Counted from the stretch's first letter, positions 23,852 through 32,602 are shown. The stretch is 47,696 bases of DNA from CBDUMN01 sp965368335 (GCA_965368335.1 CBDUMN010000017.1:1-47696); one strand, 5' to 3'. Made by a program: numbers and translations. The notes: generated by a model from the letters alone, not told the origin.

Positions 23852-25459
23852 CTACCCGGCATCCACGGTTGTAGGATGGGACTGTACGTCGGGACTTGGC
23901 GATAGCTTTTCTAAACATGCCTCGGAGACCGAGCATTCCTCACCAACCGGGAGGATCACAACGAAGGTCGAGCCTTCGCCATATGTGCTTGCCACCCTGA
24001 TATCGCCCCCCAGCATATTGGCTAAATGGCGGCTGATTGCCAGCCCAAGACCCGTGCCGCCGAACTTTTTCGCAATGGCGCTATCCGCCTGAACGAATTT
24101 GTCGAACAATCCGGTTTTTTGCTCGTCCGTAAGGCCGATCCCCGTATCCCGGACAGCCACACGCAAGACCTCCCGGCCATCAGGCTCGGCAATGCGACAA
24201 ACGGCAATGGAAACCAACCCATTCTCGGTAAACTTGCAGGCGTTGGATAACAGGTTCAGAAGAATTTGTCGAAAACGCAGACCGTCCGTTTTAATCGTCC
24301 CGACATCATCCGCAACCTGCCAATCCAAACCAGTATTGTTGTTTTCCGCCACTTGACGGACCGTATCGACCACCTCCACAATAATCGGCCCAACCTCTGT
24401 CCGTTCCATATTCAACTCGACACGACCGGCTTCGATCTTCGAAATATCCAAAATGTCATTGATCAAAGCGAGTAAGTTCCATCCCGCTTTTAAGACACGC
24501 TGCAGAGACTCAACCTCATCCTCCCGGCTCCCCCCCGCTTCGATATCTTCAAGAACCATTTCGACAATTCCGATGATCGCATTCAACGGCGTACGCAGTT
24601 CATGGCTCATACTGGCCAGGAAATCATCCTTGGCCCGGTTGGCCTCTTCCGCCGCCTCCACGGCTTGCGCCTGCAAGGCTCTATGTTCCACCATGGTGCG
24701 CCGGAACACTTCCGCCGCATTGGCCATCTTGCCGACCTCGTCTTCCCGGTCGGCGAACGGAATGGTCAGATCAAGCTGACCGTCAGCCAGGGCGCGCATG
24801 CACTCGGTCATCGCCCCCACCGGCCGGGTCACCCGACGACGCAAGACGACAATCGCCATGAATACGACCAAGGCCGCAGCGACCACAACAGACCAAGCCA
24901 AAGCGGTCAGAACAGCGCTTGTCGCTTGAGTATCGGCATAAATCTCGTTGGTCGCCCTCGATTGTATATGGATAAGTCCATCCAAGGCCTTGGTCAGCGG
25001 CTCAATATCCCGGTACAGAACCGTCCTGGCGATCAGAGAAATCTCTTTTTCATCTCCCGCCTTGAGCGCCGAGACAATCCGCTCAACGGTCGGCCCAACC
25101 GTCGCCAGCAATGGTTCGGTCCGCCGAATAAGCTCTCGTTCTTCATTGGTCAGAGCCGTCTTAATATAGGCGATCCATTTACGTTCCGCCGAGTCCATGA
25201 CGTTTTCTATGGCGCTGGCGGCATCCTCATAACCGAGAACGCCCAGATTGGCCTTCACCGTATTATCGACGACCGTGATGGCATAGCTATCGGACACGGT
25301 CTTGAGATCGCGCAATGGGACGACACGATCCTGATAGATCGTTTTTATGGCTTCGTTCTTCGTTGAAATTCCATACAGCAAAAGCACGGCCAAAACGGCA
25401 ATTGCCAAGGAAAGCCCCCCGAACACCAACCCTGTAATCGACTTAATCGTCAGTTTCAT
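23852..25459 (-). CDS. Membrane-bound hybrid-less sensor histidine kinase
   Basis: A 535-residue kinase. It has an N-terminal membrane helix (about 10-31), a periplasmic four-helix-bundle-type domain to about 180, a second helix (about 183-206), a HAMP linker (about 207-260), a HisKA domain with phospho-acceptor His286 (SMSHELRTPLN), and an ATP-binding domain with its N box (LLNLLSNACKFT), G1 box (VRDTGIGL) and G2 box (FGGTGLGLAI). No receiver domain follows and no response regulator gene is adjacent. The region before the ATG contains only the gap to tRNA-Ser. Its signal is unknown; a role with the adjacent redox genes is only a guess from position. Confidence 0.9.
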   Translation of the reverse strand: MKLTIKSITGLVFGGLSLAIAVLAVLLLYGISTKNEAIKTIYQDRVVPLRDLKTVSDSYAITVVDNTVKANLGVLGYEDAASAIENVMDSAERKWIAYIKTALTNEERELIRRTEPLLATVGPTVERIVSALKAGDEKEISLIARTVLYRDIEPLTKALDGLIHIQSRATNEIYADTQATSAVLTALAWSVVVAAALVVFMAIVVLRRRVTRPVGAMTECMRALADGQLDLTIPFADREDEVGKMANAAEVFRRTMVEHRALQAQAVEAAEEANRAKDDFLASMSHELRTPLNAIIGIVEMVLEDIEAGGSREDEVESLQRVLKAGWNLLALINDILDISKIEAGRVELNMERTEVGPIIVEVVDTVRQVAENNNTGLDWQVADDVGTIKTDGLRFRQILLNLLSNACKFTENGLVSIAVCRIAEPDGREVLRVAVRDTGIGLTDEQKTGLFDKFVQADSAIAKKFGGTGLGLAISRHLANMLGGDIRVASTYGEGSTFVVILPVGEECSVSEACLEKLSPSPDVQSHPTTVDAG

Positions 25460-25658
25460 TTGGCCTACCCCCCCCCTGAGCAGCCAGAATTTTTATGATC
25501 GGCCCAAAAAAATACTACGGCACTCGACAAAGACGCAAAATTTTTCTTATTTTTTCCCGTAATACGCGATGTCAATAGCAAGAAATTGATAATTCCGTCC
25601 CGACATAGAGGGAAAACCAAAAAAATAAAGGCCTGGACGGCAAATTGAATAGGGGATA

Positions 25659-25749
<91 letters not shown>

Positions 25750-25907
25750 TTAAAAAACCATGATGCCTTGGGGCAGGCGGTCGGTGTGATACCGTCTTTT
25801 GCCTGCGCTGCCAACCCCCTTTTCATCGCATCTCCCGTTTAAAACCATCTTTCTTTAACCACTACGCCGTAAGCTCGCCGGAGGACCCTTTAGGGAGGAA
25901 GGGGATC

Positions 25908-27011
25908 ATGCGGCACAATCCGGTCAGACGCAGGCTCTGGGAGATCATGGAAATCGCCGAGACGAGTGACAGGACAAGCCACCTGTTCGACTTCGCGCTT
26001 TTCACTCTAATCGCCCTCAACATCATCGCTATCGTTCTGGAAACGGTTGGGGAATTCTACACGACCTATAAACTCTGGTTCGATACCTTCGACGCCTTTT
26101 CCGTTTCCGTCTTCGCCATTGAGTATGTCTTGAGGATATGGAGTTGCGTCGAGGACGACCGCTTTCGTAAAAGCACCCCATTGAACGCCAGACTGACCTA
26201 TGCCCGAAGCCCCATCGCACTGGTCGACTTCGCCGCCATCGCCCCGTTTTTCATTCAGTTCCTCTATCCCGGGATTGATCTGCGGTTCCTCCGTGTCCTT
26301 AGGATGTTCCGGGTTTTAAAGCTGACACGCTACTCCCAGGCCGTCAGCCTGCTGCTGCGGGTTCTTTATCAGGAGCGCAAGAGCTTCGGCGCGGCCTTCT
26401 TCATCCTGCTTGTCGTGCTGATCATCGCCTCTTGCGGCATCTATCTGTTCGAACACGACAACCAGCCGGAAAAATTCGGCTCCATCCCGGCGGCCATGTG
26501 GTGGGCGGTGGCGACCCTGACCACGGTCGGCTATGGCGACGTGACGCCCATTTCTCCGGCCGGTAAAATTTTCGGGGCCGTCGTTACCATCGTCGGCGTC
26601 GGCATGGTCGCCCTGCCCTCGGGCATTCTGGCTTCAAGTTTCACCGAAATCCTCCGGCGCAAACAAAAGGACTATAAGCTCGAGGTCAAATCGGCGCTGG
26701 AAGACGGGATCATCAGCGAAGACGAAATGACCACGCTGGACCGGTTGCGCAAACAAATGGGCTTCAGCCGCGAAGAAGCCCAGGAACTGGTCGCCCAGAC
26801 CGAGCGGGAACTGCAGATCAACAAGCGCTACGAAATCGACTGGGAAAACCGCATCGTCCACGACATTGAAAAAGATGTGGAGCGCGACTTGGAAGACGTT
26901 CTGGAACACGAGATCGAGGAAGTCATCGGCCAGGAAATCGACAAAGACATCAAAAAAGCCATCGCCAGCCAGCCCCCCAGCTTCTGCCCCCACTGCGGCG
27001 GAAAGCTGTAG
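25908..27011 (+). CDS. Voltage-gated potassium channel with long acidic C-terminal tail
   Basis: A 367-residue six-helix channel subunit. Helix S4 (125-141) has a basic residue at every third position (Arg126, 129, 132, 135, Lys138, Arg141), the voltage sensor. The selectivity filter is TTVGYGD at 205-211, and S6 follows to about 240. The C-terminal region (about 245-355) is strongly charged and helical, with a repeated acidic pattern (DIEKDVERDLEDVLEHEIEE), probably a cytoplasmic coiled coil. The last residues, CPHCGGKL, look like half of a zinc ribbon and are unusual. It forms potassium-selective tetramers in the inner membrane. Confidence 0.92.
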   Translation: MRHNPVRRRLWEIMEIAETSDRTSHLFDFALFTLIALNIIAIVLETVGEFYTTYKLWFDTFDAFSVSVFAIEYVLRIWSCVEDDRFRKSTPLNARLTYARSPIALVDFAAIAPFFIQFLYPGIDLRFLRVLRMFRVLKLTRYSQAVSLLLRVLYQERKSFGAAFFILLVVLIIASCGIYLFEHDNQPEKFGSIPAAMWWAVATLTTVGYGDVTPISPAGKIFGAVVTIVGVGMVALPSGILASSFTEILRRKQKDYKLEVKSALEDGIISEDEMTTLDRLRKQMGFSREEAQELVAQTERELQINKRYEIDWENRIVHDIEKDVERDLEDVLEHEIEEVIGQEIDKDIKKAIASQPPSFCPHCGGKL

Positions 27012-27155
27012 CATCCCTTTTCCACGTCATGCGCGAGCACGACAGTTGAAGAAACGGAGAGATCATTCAAAATTTAACTGGCGCAGTGAGACAGGCCCGC
27101 GCATGACAGGGAGCAGCGGATTCATAATCCGCGTGTCGCTCCCCCCACTCCCCCA
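27012..27155. other. Intergenic region before the rplU promoter
   Basis: No gene is visible here. It contains the tRNA-Met-like fragment at 27111-27138 followed by a run of C (ctccccccactccccc), and no clear terminator for the channel gene. Confidence 0.5.
27111..27138 (+). pseudogene. tRNA-Met-like anticodon-arm fragment
   Basis: A 28-base stretch matches the anticodon arm and flanks of elongator tRNA-Met as I recall the consensus, with one difference: GCGGA (27116-27120), loop TTCATAA with a CAT anticodon, TCCGC (27128-27132), then GTGTCG. No D arm, T arm or acceptor stem can be formed around it, so it is not a working tRNA. Confidence 0.45.
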
Positions 27156-27183
27156 TTGACTTCCCGTTCGATATCCGTATAGT
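27156..27183 (+). promoter_or_regulatory. Strong sigma70-type promoter for rplU-rpmA
   Basis: TTGACT (27156-27161) and TATAGT (27178-27183) are separated by 16 bp. Transcription would start near 27190 and leave a leader of about 190 nt before rplU, long enough for regulation. Confidence 0.7.
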
Positions 27184-27378
27184 GCCGCATCCTCGCGGAA
27201 ATCGTTGTTTGCCGTGCTGATTCACGCAAAATTCGATACGTCGAATTTTACGATCAGAACGCAGGGTTTTTGCGAGATTTTGAGTGCGCAGTTCGAGGCT
27301 CGGCGAAATGGCCGGACAAAGTGCCCTTGGGACGCCGTAGAGCGCGTTGATTATAAACGACGAAGTAGAGAGTTTATC

Positions 27379-27921
27379 ATGTTCGCAGTCGTTAAAACCG
27401 GCGGCAAGCAGTACCGCGTCCAGAAGGACGATATTATTAAGGTCGAAAAGCTTGCTGGTGAAGCCGGGTCGGAAGTTCTCCTCGAAGACGTCCTCATGCA
27501 GGGCGGCGAAGGCAAAGCCACGGTCGGCACCCCGACCATCAGCGGCGCTGCCGTCAAGGCCGAGATTCTCGAGCAGACCCGTGGCAAAAAAGTTATCGTC
27601 TTCAAGAAAAAGCGGCGTCACAACTACCGTCGCAAGAAAGGCCACCGTCAGGACCTTACGGTTCTGAAGATCCTCGACGTAGCAGCGAAAGCTGGCGCAA
27701 AAACCAAAGCCGCGCCCGCCCCGAAAGCCGCTCCGAAGAAGGAAGAGGCCAAAGCCGAAGCTAAGCCCGCCGCTAAGAAAGCGGCGCCTAAGGCTGAAGC
27801 CAAGACCGAAGCCGAAAAGGCTCCGGCGAAAAAGGCTCCCGCCAAGAAGGCCGCGGCCAAAAAGGCTCCCGCTAAAAAAGCTCCGGCCAAAAAAGCCGCA
27901 GCTAAAAAGACGGAGAAATAG
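27379..27921 (+). CDS. rplU: 50S ribosomal protein L21 with long lysine/alanine/proline-rich C-terminal tail
   Basis: Residues 1-103 are a complete L21 (MFAVVKTGGKQYRVQ at the start, VIVFKKKRRHNYRRKKGHRQ near 82-101). The other roughly 75 residues are a low-complexity, histone-H1-like tail of repeated PAKKA/AKKAPAKK units with some acidic spacing, giving 180 residues against a usual ~103. Such extensions occur in some alphaproteobacteria and probably bind RNA or lie outside the ribosome core; that is inference. The frame is open 58 codons earlier, but that covers leader sequence. It is followed 4 bp later by rpmA. Confidence 0.95.
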   Translation: MFAVVKTGGKQYRVQKDDIIKVEKLAGEAGSEVLLEDVLMQGGEGKATVGTPTISGAAVKAEILEQTRGKKVIVFKKKRRHNYRRKKGHRQDLTVLKILDVAAKAGAKTKAAPAPKAAPKKEEAKAEAKPAAKKAAPKAEAKTEAEKAPAKKAPAKKAAAKKAPAKKAPAKKAAAKKTEK

Positions 27922-27925
27922 ATAG

Positions 27926-28180
27926 ATGGCACATAAAAAAGCAGGTGGTAGTTCACGCAACGGTCGCGATACGGAAGGTCGCCGCCTCGGTGTGAAGAAG
28001 TTCGGTGGCGAAGCCGTCATTCCGGGCAACATCATCATCCGCCAGCGTGGCACCAAATGGCACCCAGGCAACAACGTTGGCATGGGTAAAGACCACACCA
28101 TCTTCGCCGTAGCCGAAGGCAAAGTTAAATTCCGCCATCGGGCTCAAGGCAAAGTGTTCGTCGACGTCGAAACCGCATAG
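27926..28180 (+). CDS. rpmA: 50S ribosomal protein L27
   Basis: 84 residues, full length for L27. It starts MAHKKAGGSSRNGRDT and has the conserved GTKWHPGNNVGMGKDHT segment. The N-terminus reaches the peptidyl-transferase centre. No extra N-terminal cleavage extension of the Firmicutes type is present. It is co-transcribed with rplU and followed by a strong terminator. Confidence 0.98.
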   Translation: MAHKKAGGSSRNGRDTEGRRLGVKKFGGEAVIPGNIIIRQRGTKWHPGNNVGMGKDHTIFAVAEGKVKFRHRAQGKVFVDVETA

Positions 28181-28209
28181 GTTTCTTCTTATAAAGTCGA
28201 CCTTCGAAC

Positions 28210-28245
28210 AGAGGGGGGTGGTTTTCAAACCATCCCCCTCTTTCT
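28210..28245 (+). terminator. Intrinsic terminator after rpmA
   Basis: AGAGGGGG(G)TGGTTT and AAACCA(T)CCCCCTCT form a stem of about 15 bp with one G-T pair and a two-base TC loop. It is followed by TTTCT. This separates rplU-rpmA from obgE. Confidence 0.88.
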
Positions 28246-28305
28246 ATTGGATTATCTCAGTTCCCGGAGTACTGTCCGGGATCGTTTTTCAAAGCGGCGA
28301 ATAAA

Positions 28306-29343
28306 ATGAAGTTTCTCGATCAGGCCAAGGTCTATGTAAAAAGCGGCGATGGCGGCAACGGCTGCGTCAGTTTCCGCCGCGAAAAATACATCGAGTTCGG
28401 CGGACCCGACGGCGGCGACGGCGGGCGCGGCGGCAATGTGGAGATCATCTGCACCGAAGGCCTCAACACGCTGATCGACTATCGCTATCAGCAGCACTTC
28501 AAGGCCAAGCGCGGCGACGGCGGCGCGGGCCGCAACCGCAACGGCAAAAAAGGCGCGGACGTAATCCTGAAGGTGCCGGTCGGCACCCAGGTGTTCGATG
28601 AAGACCAGGAAACCCTGCTGGCCGATTTCACCGAGCCCGGCCAAAAGATGGTGCTGTTGCATGGCGGCAACGGCGGTTTCGGCAACGCGCATTTCAAATC
28701 GTCGACCAACCAAGCCCCGCGCCACGCCAACCCCGGCCTGGAAGGCGAAGAACGGTGGATTTGGCTGCGCCTCAAACTGATCGCCGATGCCGGATTGGTC
28801 GGCCTGCCCAATGCAGGCAAGTCAACCTTCCTCTCGGCCGTGTCGCGGGCTAAACCGAAGATCGCCGACTATCCTTTCACCACGCTGCACCCCAACTTGG
28901 GCGTGGTCTACGTGGACAATTCCGAATTCGTCATGGCCGACATTCCCGGCCTGATCGAAGGAGCGTCGGACGGTCACGGCCTGGGACACCGCTTCCTCGG
29001 CCATGTGGAGCGCTGTTCGGTGTTGCTTCATCTGGTCGACGGCACCGAAGACGACCCGGCGGAAGCCTACCGGACCATCCGCGGCGAGTTGGAGGCCTAT
29101 GCCGACATTCTGGTCGATAAGCCCGAAGTGGTGGCCTTGAACAAAATCGACGCCCTGACCGACGAGGAAATCGAAGAAAAGAAAGCCGCGCTCGAAGAAG
29201 CCGTTGGCGGCAAGGTGATGCTGCTCTCAGGCGTCGCCCGTTCCGGCGTCGAAGAAGTCTTGCGCGAGCTGTTCGCCATCATCGAACATCATCGCCGGGA
29301 AGAGTCGGGTGAGAACGACGAGCGGACGGAATTCGTCCCATGA
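28306..29343 (+). CDS. obgE: GTPase ObgE (ribosome assembly, stress)
   Basis: 345 residues. The glycine-rich Obg domain occupies 1-158 (GDGGNGC, GGPDGGDGGRGG, GNGGFGN). The GTPase domain follows with G1 GLPNAGKST at 166-174, G2 region YPFTTLHPNLG, G3 DIPGLIEGA and G4 NKID. The C-terminus is short and acidic, without an OCT domain. ObgE acts in late assembly of the large ribosomal subunit and in growth control. Its last codons overlap proB by 4 bp, making proB translationally coupled to it. Confidence 0.97.
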   Translation: MKFLDQAKVYVKSGDGGNGCVSFRREKYIEFGGPDGGDGGRGGNVEIICTEGLNTLIDYRYQQHFKAKRGDGGAGRNRNGKKGADVILKVPVGTQVFDEDQETLLADFTEPGQKMVLLHGGNGGFGNAHFKSSTNQAPRHANPGLEGEERWIWLRLKLIADAGLVGLPNAGKSTFLSAVSRAKPKIADYPFTTLHPNLGVVYVDNSEFVMADIPGLIEGASDGHGLGHRFLGHVERCSVLLHLVDGTEDDPAEAYRTIRGELEAYADILVDKPEVVALNKIDALTDEEIEEKKAALEEAVGGKVMLLSGVARSGVEEVLRELFAIIEHHRREESGENDERTEFVP

Positions 29344-30473
29344 GCCCTCACCGCAGCAGCACGGACTTAAGCGCGGGCAAGCGGGTCGTCGTCAAGATCG
29401 GCTCGGCCCTGCTGGTCGACGAGGCGCGCGGCACGGTGCATCGGCAATGGCTCAATAGTCTGGCCGACGACGTCGCCGACATGCGGGCCCGCGGCCAGGA
29501 AGTGATTATCGTTTCCTCGGGCGCCATCGGCGTCGGCCGCCATCATTTGAACTTCGGCAAGGCCGGAGCCCTGACCCTGCGCCAAAGCCAGGCGGCGGCG
29601 GCGGCCGGAATGGGGCGGCTGGTCCATGCCTATCAGGAAGCGCTCGGCCAGCACGACATCGGCGTCGGTCAGATTTTGGTCACCCTCGATGATTCGGAAA
29701 ACCGGCGGCGCTACATCAATGCGCGCAACACCGTGACGACGCTGCTCGAAGCGGGCGCGGTGCCGTTGATCAACGAAAACGACACGGTGGCGACCGATGA
29801 AATTCGTTTCGGCGACAACGACCGGCTGGCCGCCCGCGTCGCCGCTATGGTCAGCGCCGATACCCTGGTCCTGCTCTCCGATATCGACGGGCTCTACACC
29901 GCCGACCCCGGCAAAAACGACGCGGCCGAACACATTCCCGTAGTCGATGAGATCACCCCCGAGATCGAAGCCATGGGCGGCGGCAGCGGAACGAGTTATG
30001 GGTCGGGCGGCATGGTCACCAAGCTGGCCGCCGCGCGCATCTGCCTCGGCTCGGGCTGTCGCATGGTCATCGCCCACGGCGCGGCCCCTCACCCCTTGAA
30101 ACGCATTGCCGAAGGTGAAAAAACCACTTGGTTCCTTCCCTCTGCCACGCCTTCCGGGGCGCGCAAACAATGGATCGCCAACTCTTTAAAGCCTTCGGGA
30201 ACCATCACCCTGGATGCGGGCGCACTGAAAGCGCTGAAGGATGGTAAGAGCCTACTGCCCATCGGGGTGACGGCGATTACCGGCAACTTCGAGCGCGGCG
30301 CATCGGTGCGCATCGCCGGACCCGACGGCGAAGAAGTAGCCCGCGGCCTGATCGCCTACCCTTCCGACGACGCCAAGAAGATCGTCGGCAAGCGCTCGGG
30401 CGATATCGAAGCCGCCCTCGGCTACATCGGCCGCAAAGAACTCATCCACCGGGACGATCTGGTGCTGGTGTGA
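29340..30473 (+). CDS. proB: Glutamate 5-kinase
   Basis: 377 residues. The amino-acid kinase domain (about 14-265) begins VVVKIGSALLVDE and contains SSGAIGVGR, NENDTV and SGGMVTKLAAA. The C-terminal PUA domain (about 285-375) includes DDAKKIVGKRS. It catalyses the first step of proline synthesis from glutamate and is normally inhibited by proline. The overlap with obgE and the short gap to proA indicate one operon, obgE-proB-proA. Confidence 0.97.
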   Translation: MSPHRSSTDLSAGKRVVVKIGSALLVDEARGTVHRQWLNSLADDVADMRARGQEVIIVSSGAIGVGRHHLNFGKAGALTLRQSQAAAAAGMGRLVHAYQEALGQHDIGVGQILVTLDDSENRRRYINARNTVTTLLEAGAVPLINENDTVATDEIRFGDNDRLAARVAAMVSADTLVLLSDIDGLYTADPGKNDAAEHIPVVDEITPEIEAMGGGSGTSYGSGGMVTKLAAARICLGSGCRMVIAHGAAPHPLKRIAEGEKTTWFLPSATPSGARKQWIANSLKPSGTITLDAGALKALKDGKSLLPIGVTAITGNFERGASVRIAGPDGEEVARGLIAYPSDDAKKIVGKRSGDIEAALGYIGRKELIHRDDLVLV

Positions 30474-30532
30474 TCCATTCGTTATGATCCGGCCTGTTGT
30501 ATTGAAAGGCCAAGACCATTGGAGACGTTGAA

Positions 30533-31807
30533 ATGACTGCCGTGACCGAGAGTGACATTCCCCAAATGATGCGCAAGCTGGGTGAGGACGCCCAAGCCGC
30601 CGTTTCCGTTTTGGGCACTGCCGCCACCGAGCAGAAAAACACTGCCCTTCTCGAAGCGGCCAAGTCGCTGCGCGCCAATGCCGATCAGATCATTTCGGAA
30701 AACAACAAGGACATGGCGGCGGGCGAACAGAAGGGCCTGACCCCGGCGATGCTGGATCGTTTGAAGCTCGACAACGGTCGTATCGAAGCCATGGCCTCTG
30801 GCCTGGAAGCGATTGCCGATCTGGACGATCCGGTGGGCACCGAGATCGCCCGCTGGGACCGCCCCAACGGCCTCGACATCGCCCGCGTACGCGTGCCGCT
30901 CGGCGTCATCGGCATCATCTACGAATCCCGGCCCAACGTGACCGCCGATGCGGGCGCGCTTTGCCTCAAAGCGGGCAACGCGGCCATTTTGCGCGGCGGC
31001 TCCGAGAGCTTCCATTCGTCCCACGCCATTCACGTCTGCCTGCTCGACGGCCTGAAGGCGGCGGGCCTGCCCGAGACCTGCATTCAGATGGTTCCGACGA
31101 CCGACCGCGCCGCCGTCGGAGAGCTACTGACCATGGCCGATCTGGTCGACGTCATCGTGCCGCGCGGCGGAAAATCCCTCATTGAGCGGGTGACCCGCGA
31201 GAGCAAGGTGCCGCTGTTCAAGCATCTCGACGGCATCTGCCACACCTTCATCGACGCCGCCGCCGATCCCGACATGGCGCGCAAAGTGGTGTTGAACGCC
31301 AAGATGCGCCGCACCGGCATTTGCGGGGCGACCGAAACCGTACTGATTGATTCCGACGCGGTCAAAACCGCCGCCCAGGGGATCATCGACGACCTGATCG
31401 AAGCGGGCTGCGAAGTGCGCGGCGACGAAGAAATCTCAGCACTCGACGACCGGGTGGTTCCGGCCAACGATGAAGACTGGGACACCGAATATTTGGATGC
31501 CATCGTTTCCATGAAGGTGGTGACCGGGGTCGACGATGCGGTGGAACACATCGGCAAGCACGGCTCCCACCATACCGACGCGATCATCACCGAAGACGCC
31601 GAAGCGGCCGCCGATTTCCTGAACAAGGTCGATAGCGCCATCGTCGTGTGGAACGCCTCGACCCAATATGCCGACGGCGGCGAGTTCGGCATGGGCGCGG
31701 AAATCGGCATCTCGACGGGCAAGATGCACGCCCGCGGCCCGGTCGGCGTGGAACAGCTCACCAGCTTCAAATACCTGGTGCGCGGCAACGGCCAGTGCCG
31801 TCCATAA
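30533..31807 (+). CDS. proA: Glutamate-5-semialdehyde dehydrogenase (gamma-glutamyl phosphate reductase)
   Basis: 424 residues, full length. ALDH-fold family motifs are present: PLGVIGIIYESRPNVT, CLKAGNAAILRGGSES, and the catalytic cysteine region AKMRRTGICGATETVLID around 265. It reduces gamma-glutamyl phosphate to the semialdehyde, the second step of proline synthesis. A terminator overlaps the stop codon region, ending the operon. Confidence 0.98.
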   Translation: MTAVTESDIPQMMRKLGEDAQAAVSVLGTAATEQKNTALLEAAKSLRANADQIISENNKDMAAGEQKGLTPAMLDRLKLDNGRIEAMASGLEAIADLDDPVGTEIARWDRPNGLDIARVRVPLGVIGIIYESRPNVTADAGALCLKAGNAAILRGGSESFHSSHAIHVCLLDGLKAAGLPETCIQMVPTTDRAAVGELLTMADLVDVIVPRGGKSLIERVTRESKVPLFKHLDGICHTFIDAAADPDMARKVVLNAKMRRTGICGATETVLIDSDAVKTAAQGIIDDLIEAGCEVRGDEEISALDDRVVPANDEDWDTEYLDAIVSMKVVTGVDDAVEHIGKHGSHHTDAIITEDAEAAADFLNKVDSAIVVWNASTQYADGGEFGMGAEIGISTGKMHARGPVGVEQLTSFKYLVRGNGQCRP

Positions 31808-31828
31808 AGGCCAATTATTGGCCTTTTT
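31806..31828 (+). terminator. Terminator after proA, carrying the first GCCAATTATTGGC dyad
   Basis: AAAGGCCAAT and ATTGGCCTTT form a 10-bp inverted repeat around one T, followed by further T. It serves as an intrinsic terminator. Its core GGCCAATTATTGGCC (31809-31823) is repeated 30 bp later. Confidence 0.7.
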
Positions 31829-31830
31829 AC

Positions 31831-31859
31831 TTGACGTGAGCCAATTATTGGCTGATTCT
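31831..31859 (+). promoter_or_regulatory. Promoter with a dyad operator in its spacer, before the DUF4160/DUF2442 genes
   Basis: TTGACG (31831-31836) and GATTCT (31854-31859) are 17 bp apart. The dyad AGCCAATTATTGGCT (31839-31853) fills the spacer, where a bound repressor would block RNA polymerase. It is the second copy of the dyad in the terminator, 30 bp centre to centre, about three helical turns. Confidence 0.5.
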
Positions 31860-31890
31860 GTGCTGGGTGGATTAGTGAAAGTGAGCGAGA

Positions 31891-32115
31891 ATGCCCAAAG
31901 TTGAAAGCTTTGAGGCCTTTGTGATCTACATGTATTTCGAAGACCACAACCCACCGCACGTCCATGTTATCGGCCCTGACTTCAAAGCAATCATGGCCAT
32001 TGAAACCCGGAAGATTATTGCGGGCCGCCTACCGGGAAAAATTGAAGAGCAGGCGACCGCATATGTTGAGAAACATGCGGTAAGTCTCCTGGAACGCTGG
32101 GACGCTTATCACTAA
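31891..32115 (+). CDS. DUF4160 family protein (possible toxin-like partner)
   Basis: 74 residues, full length for DUF4160. It carries the hallmark MYFEDHNPPHVHV near residues 14-26, followed by a short strand pair and helix (GKIEEQATAYVEKH). The conserved histidines suggest metal or nucleic-acid chemistry, but no activity is established in general. It is commonly found next to a DUF2442 gene, as here, an arrangement suspected of being a toxin-antitoxin module. The partner gene starts 13 bp later. Confidence 0.8.
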   Translation: MPKVESFEAFVIYMYFEDHNPPHVHVIGPDFKAIMAIETRKIIAGRLPGKIEEQATAYVEKHAVSLLERWDAYH

Positions 32116-32128
32116 AGGACTGAACGCC

Positions 32129-32602
32129 ATGCGGCTGGCAAACATAAGAGCAAAGGACGGGTTCGTTCTTGAGATGGAATGGACCGACGGGCAGAGAAAC
32201 CGGGCGGATCTTTCCGGCTTGGTCATGGCGTCCAAACATTTTCGCTCCTTTGCCGACAATCCCGACGATTTCAAACGGATCGAAATCATCAACTGGGGAG
32301 ATGGCGTCGCCTGGGAAAATGGCCTTGATTACAGCGCCGAAAACCTCATGCGCATCGCCACCATGCAGGCCCAGCACGACGACCGCACAGAAATCAGAGA
32401 TTTTCAGGCGAGATTCAATCTGACCAACGATCAGGCAGGCCGCGCCTTGGGCTATAAAGTCAGTCAGATAAAGAATTTCCGGGCAGGTCACAATCCGTTA
32501 CCGACCTCCGTTCGGGTGGCGATCAGAACCATGGAGGAAGACCCCACCATCCTCTATGCCGCCCTCGCGTCGAAAAGCGCCAAGAAGGAAGCCGTCCACT
32601 GA
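32129..32602 (+). CDS. DUF2442 protein with C-terminal HTH-like domain (possible antitoxin/repressor)
   Basis: 157 residues in two parts. Residues 1-80 match DUF2442 (FVLEMEWTDGQRNRADLSGL, then FADNPDDFKRIEIINWGDGVAWENGLDYSAENL). Residues about 88-140 look like an Xre-type helix-turn-helix (FQARFNLTNDQAGRALGYKVSQIKNFRAGHNPLP). A DNA-binding domain fused to DUF2442 makes this the likely regulator of the pair, and the GCCAATTATTGGC dyads upstream are the natural target. Toxin-antitoxin function is inferred from arrangement, not shown. Confidence 0.75.
   Translation: MRLANIRAKDGFVLEMEWTDGQRNRADLSGLVMASKHFRSFADNPDDFKRIEIINWGDGVAWENGLDYSAENLMRIATMQAQHDDRTEIRDFQARFNLTNDQAGRALGYKVSQIKNFRAGHNPLPTSVRVAIRTMEEDPTILYAALASKSAKKEAVH

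Noticed and set aside
27111..27138. A functional tRNA-Met gene
   Set aside because: Only the anticodon arm is recognisable; D arm, T loop and acceptor stem are missing.
27067..28122. A 351-codon minus-strand frame opposite rplU and rpmA
   Set aside because: Its Phe/Gly/Leu-rich composition is the complement of the L21 lysine-alanine tail.
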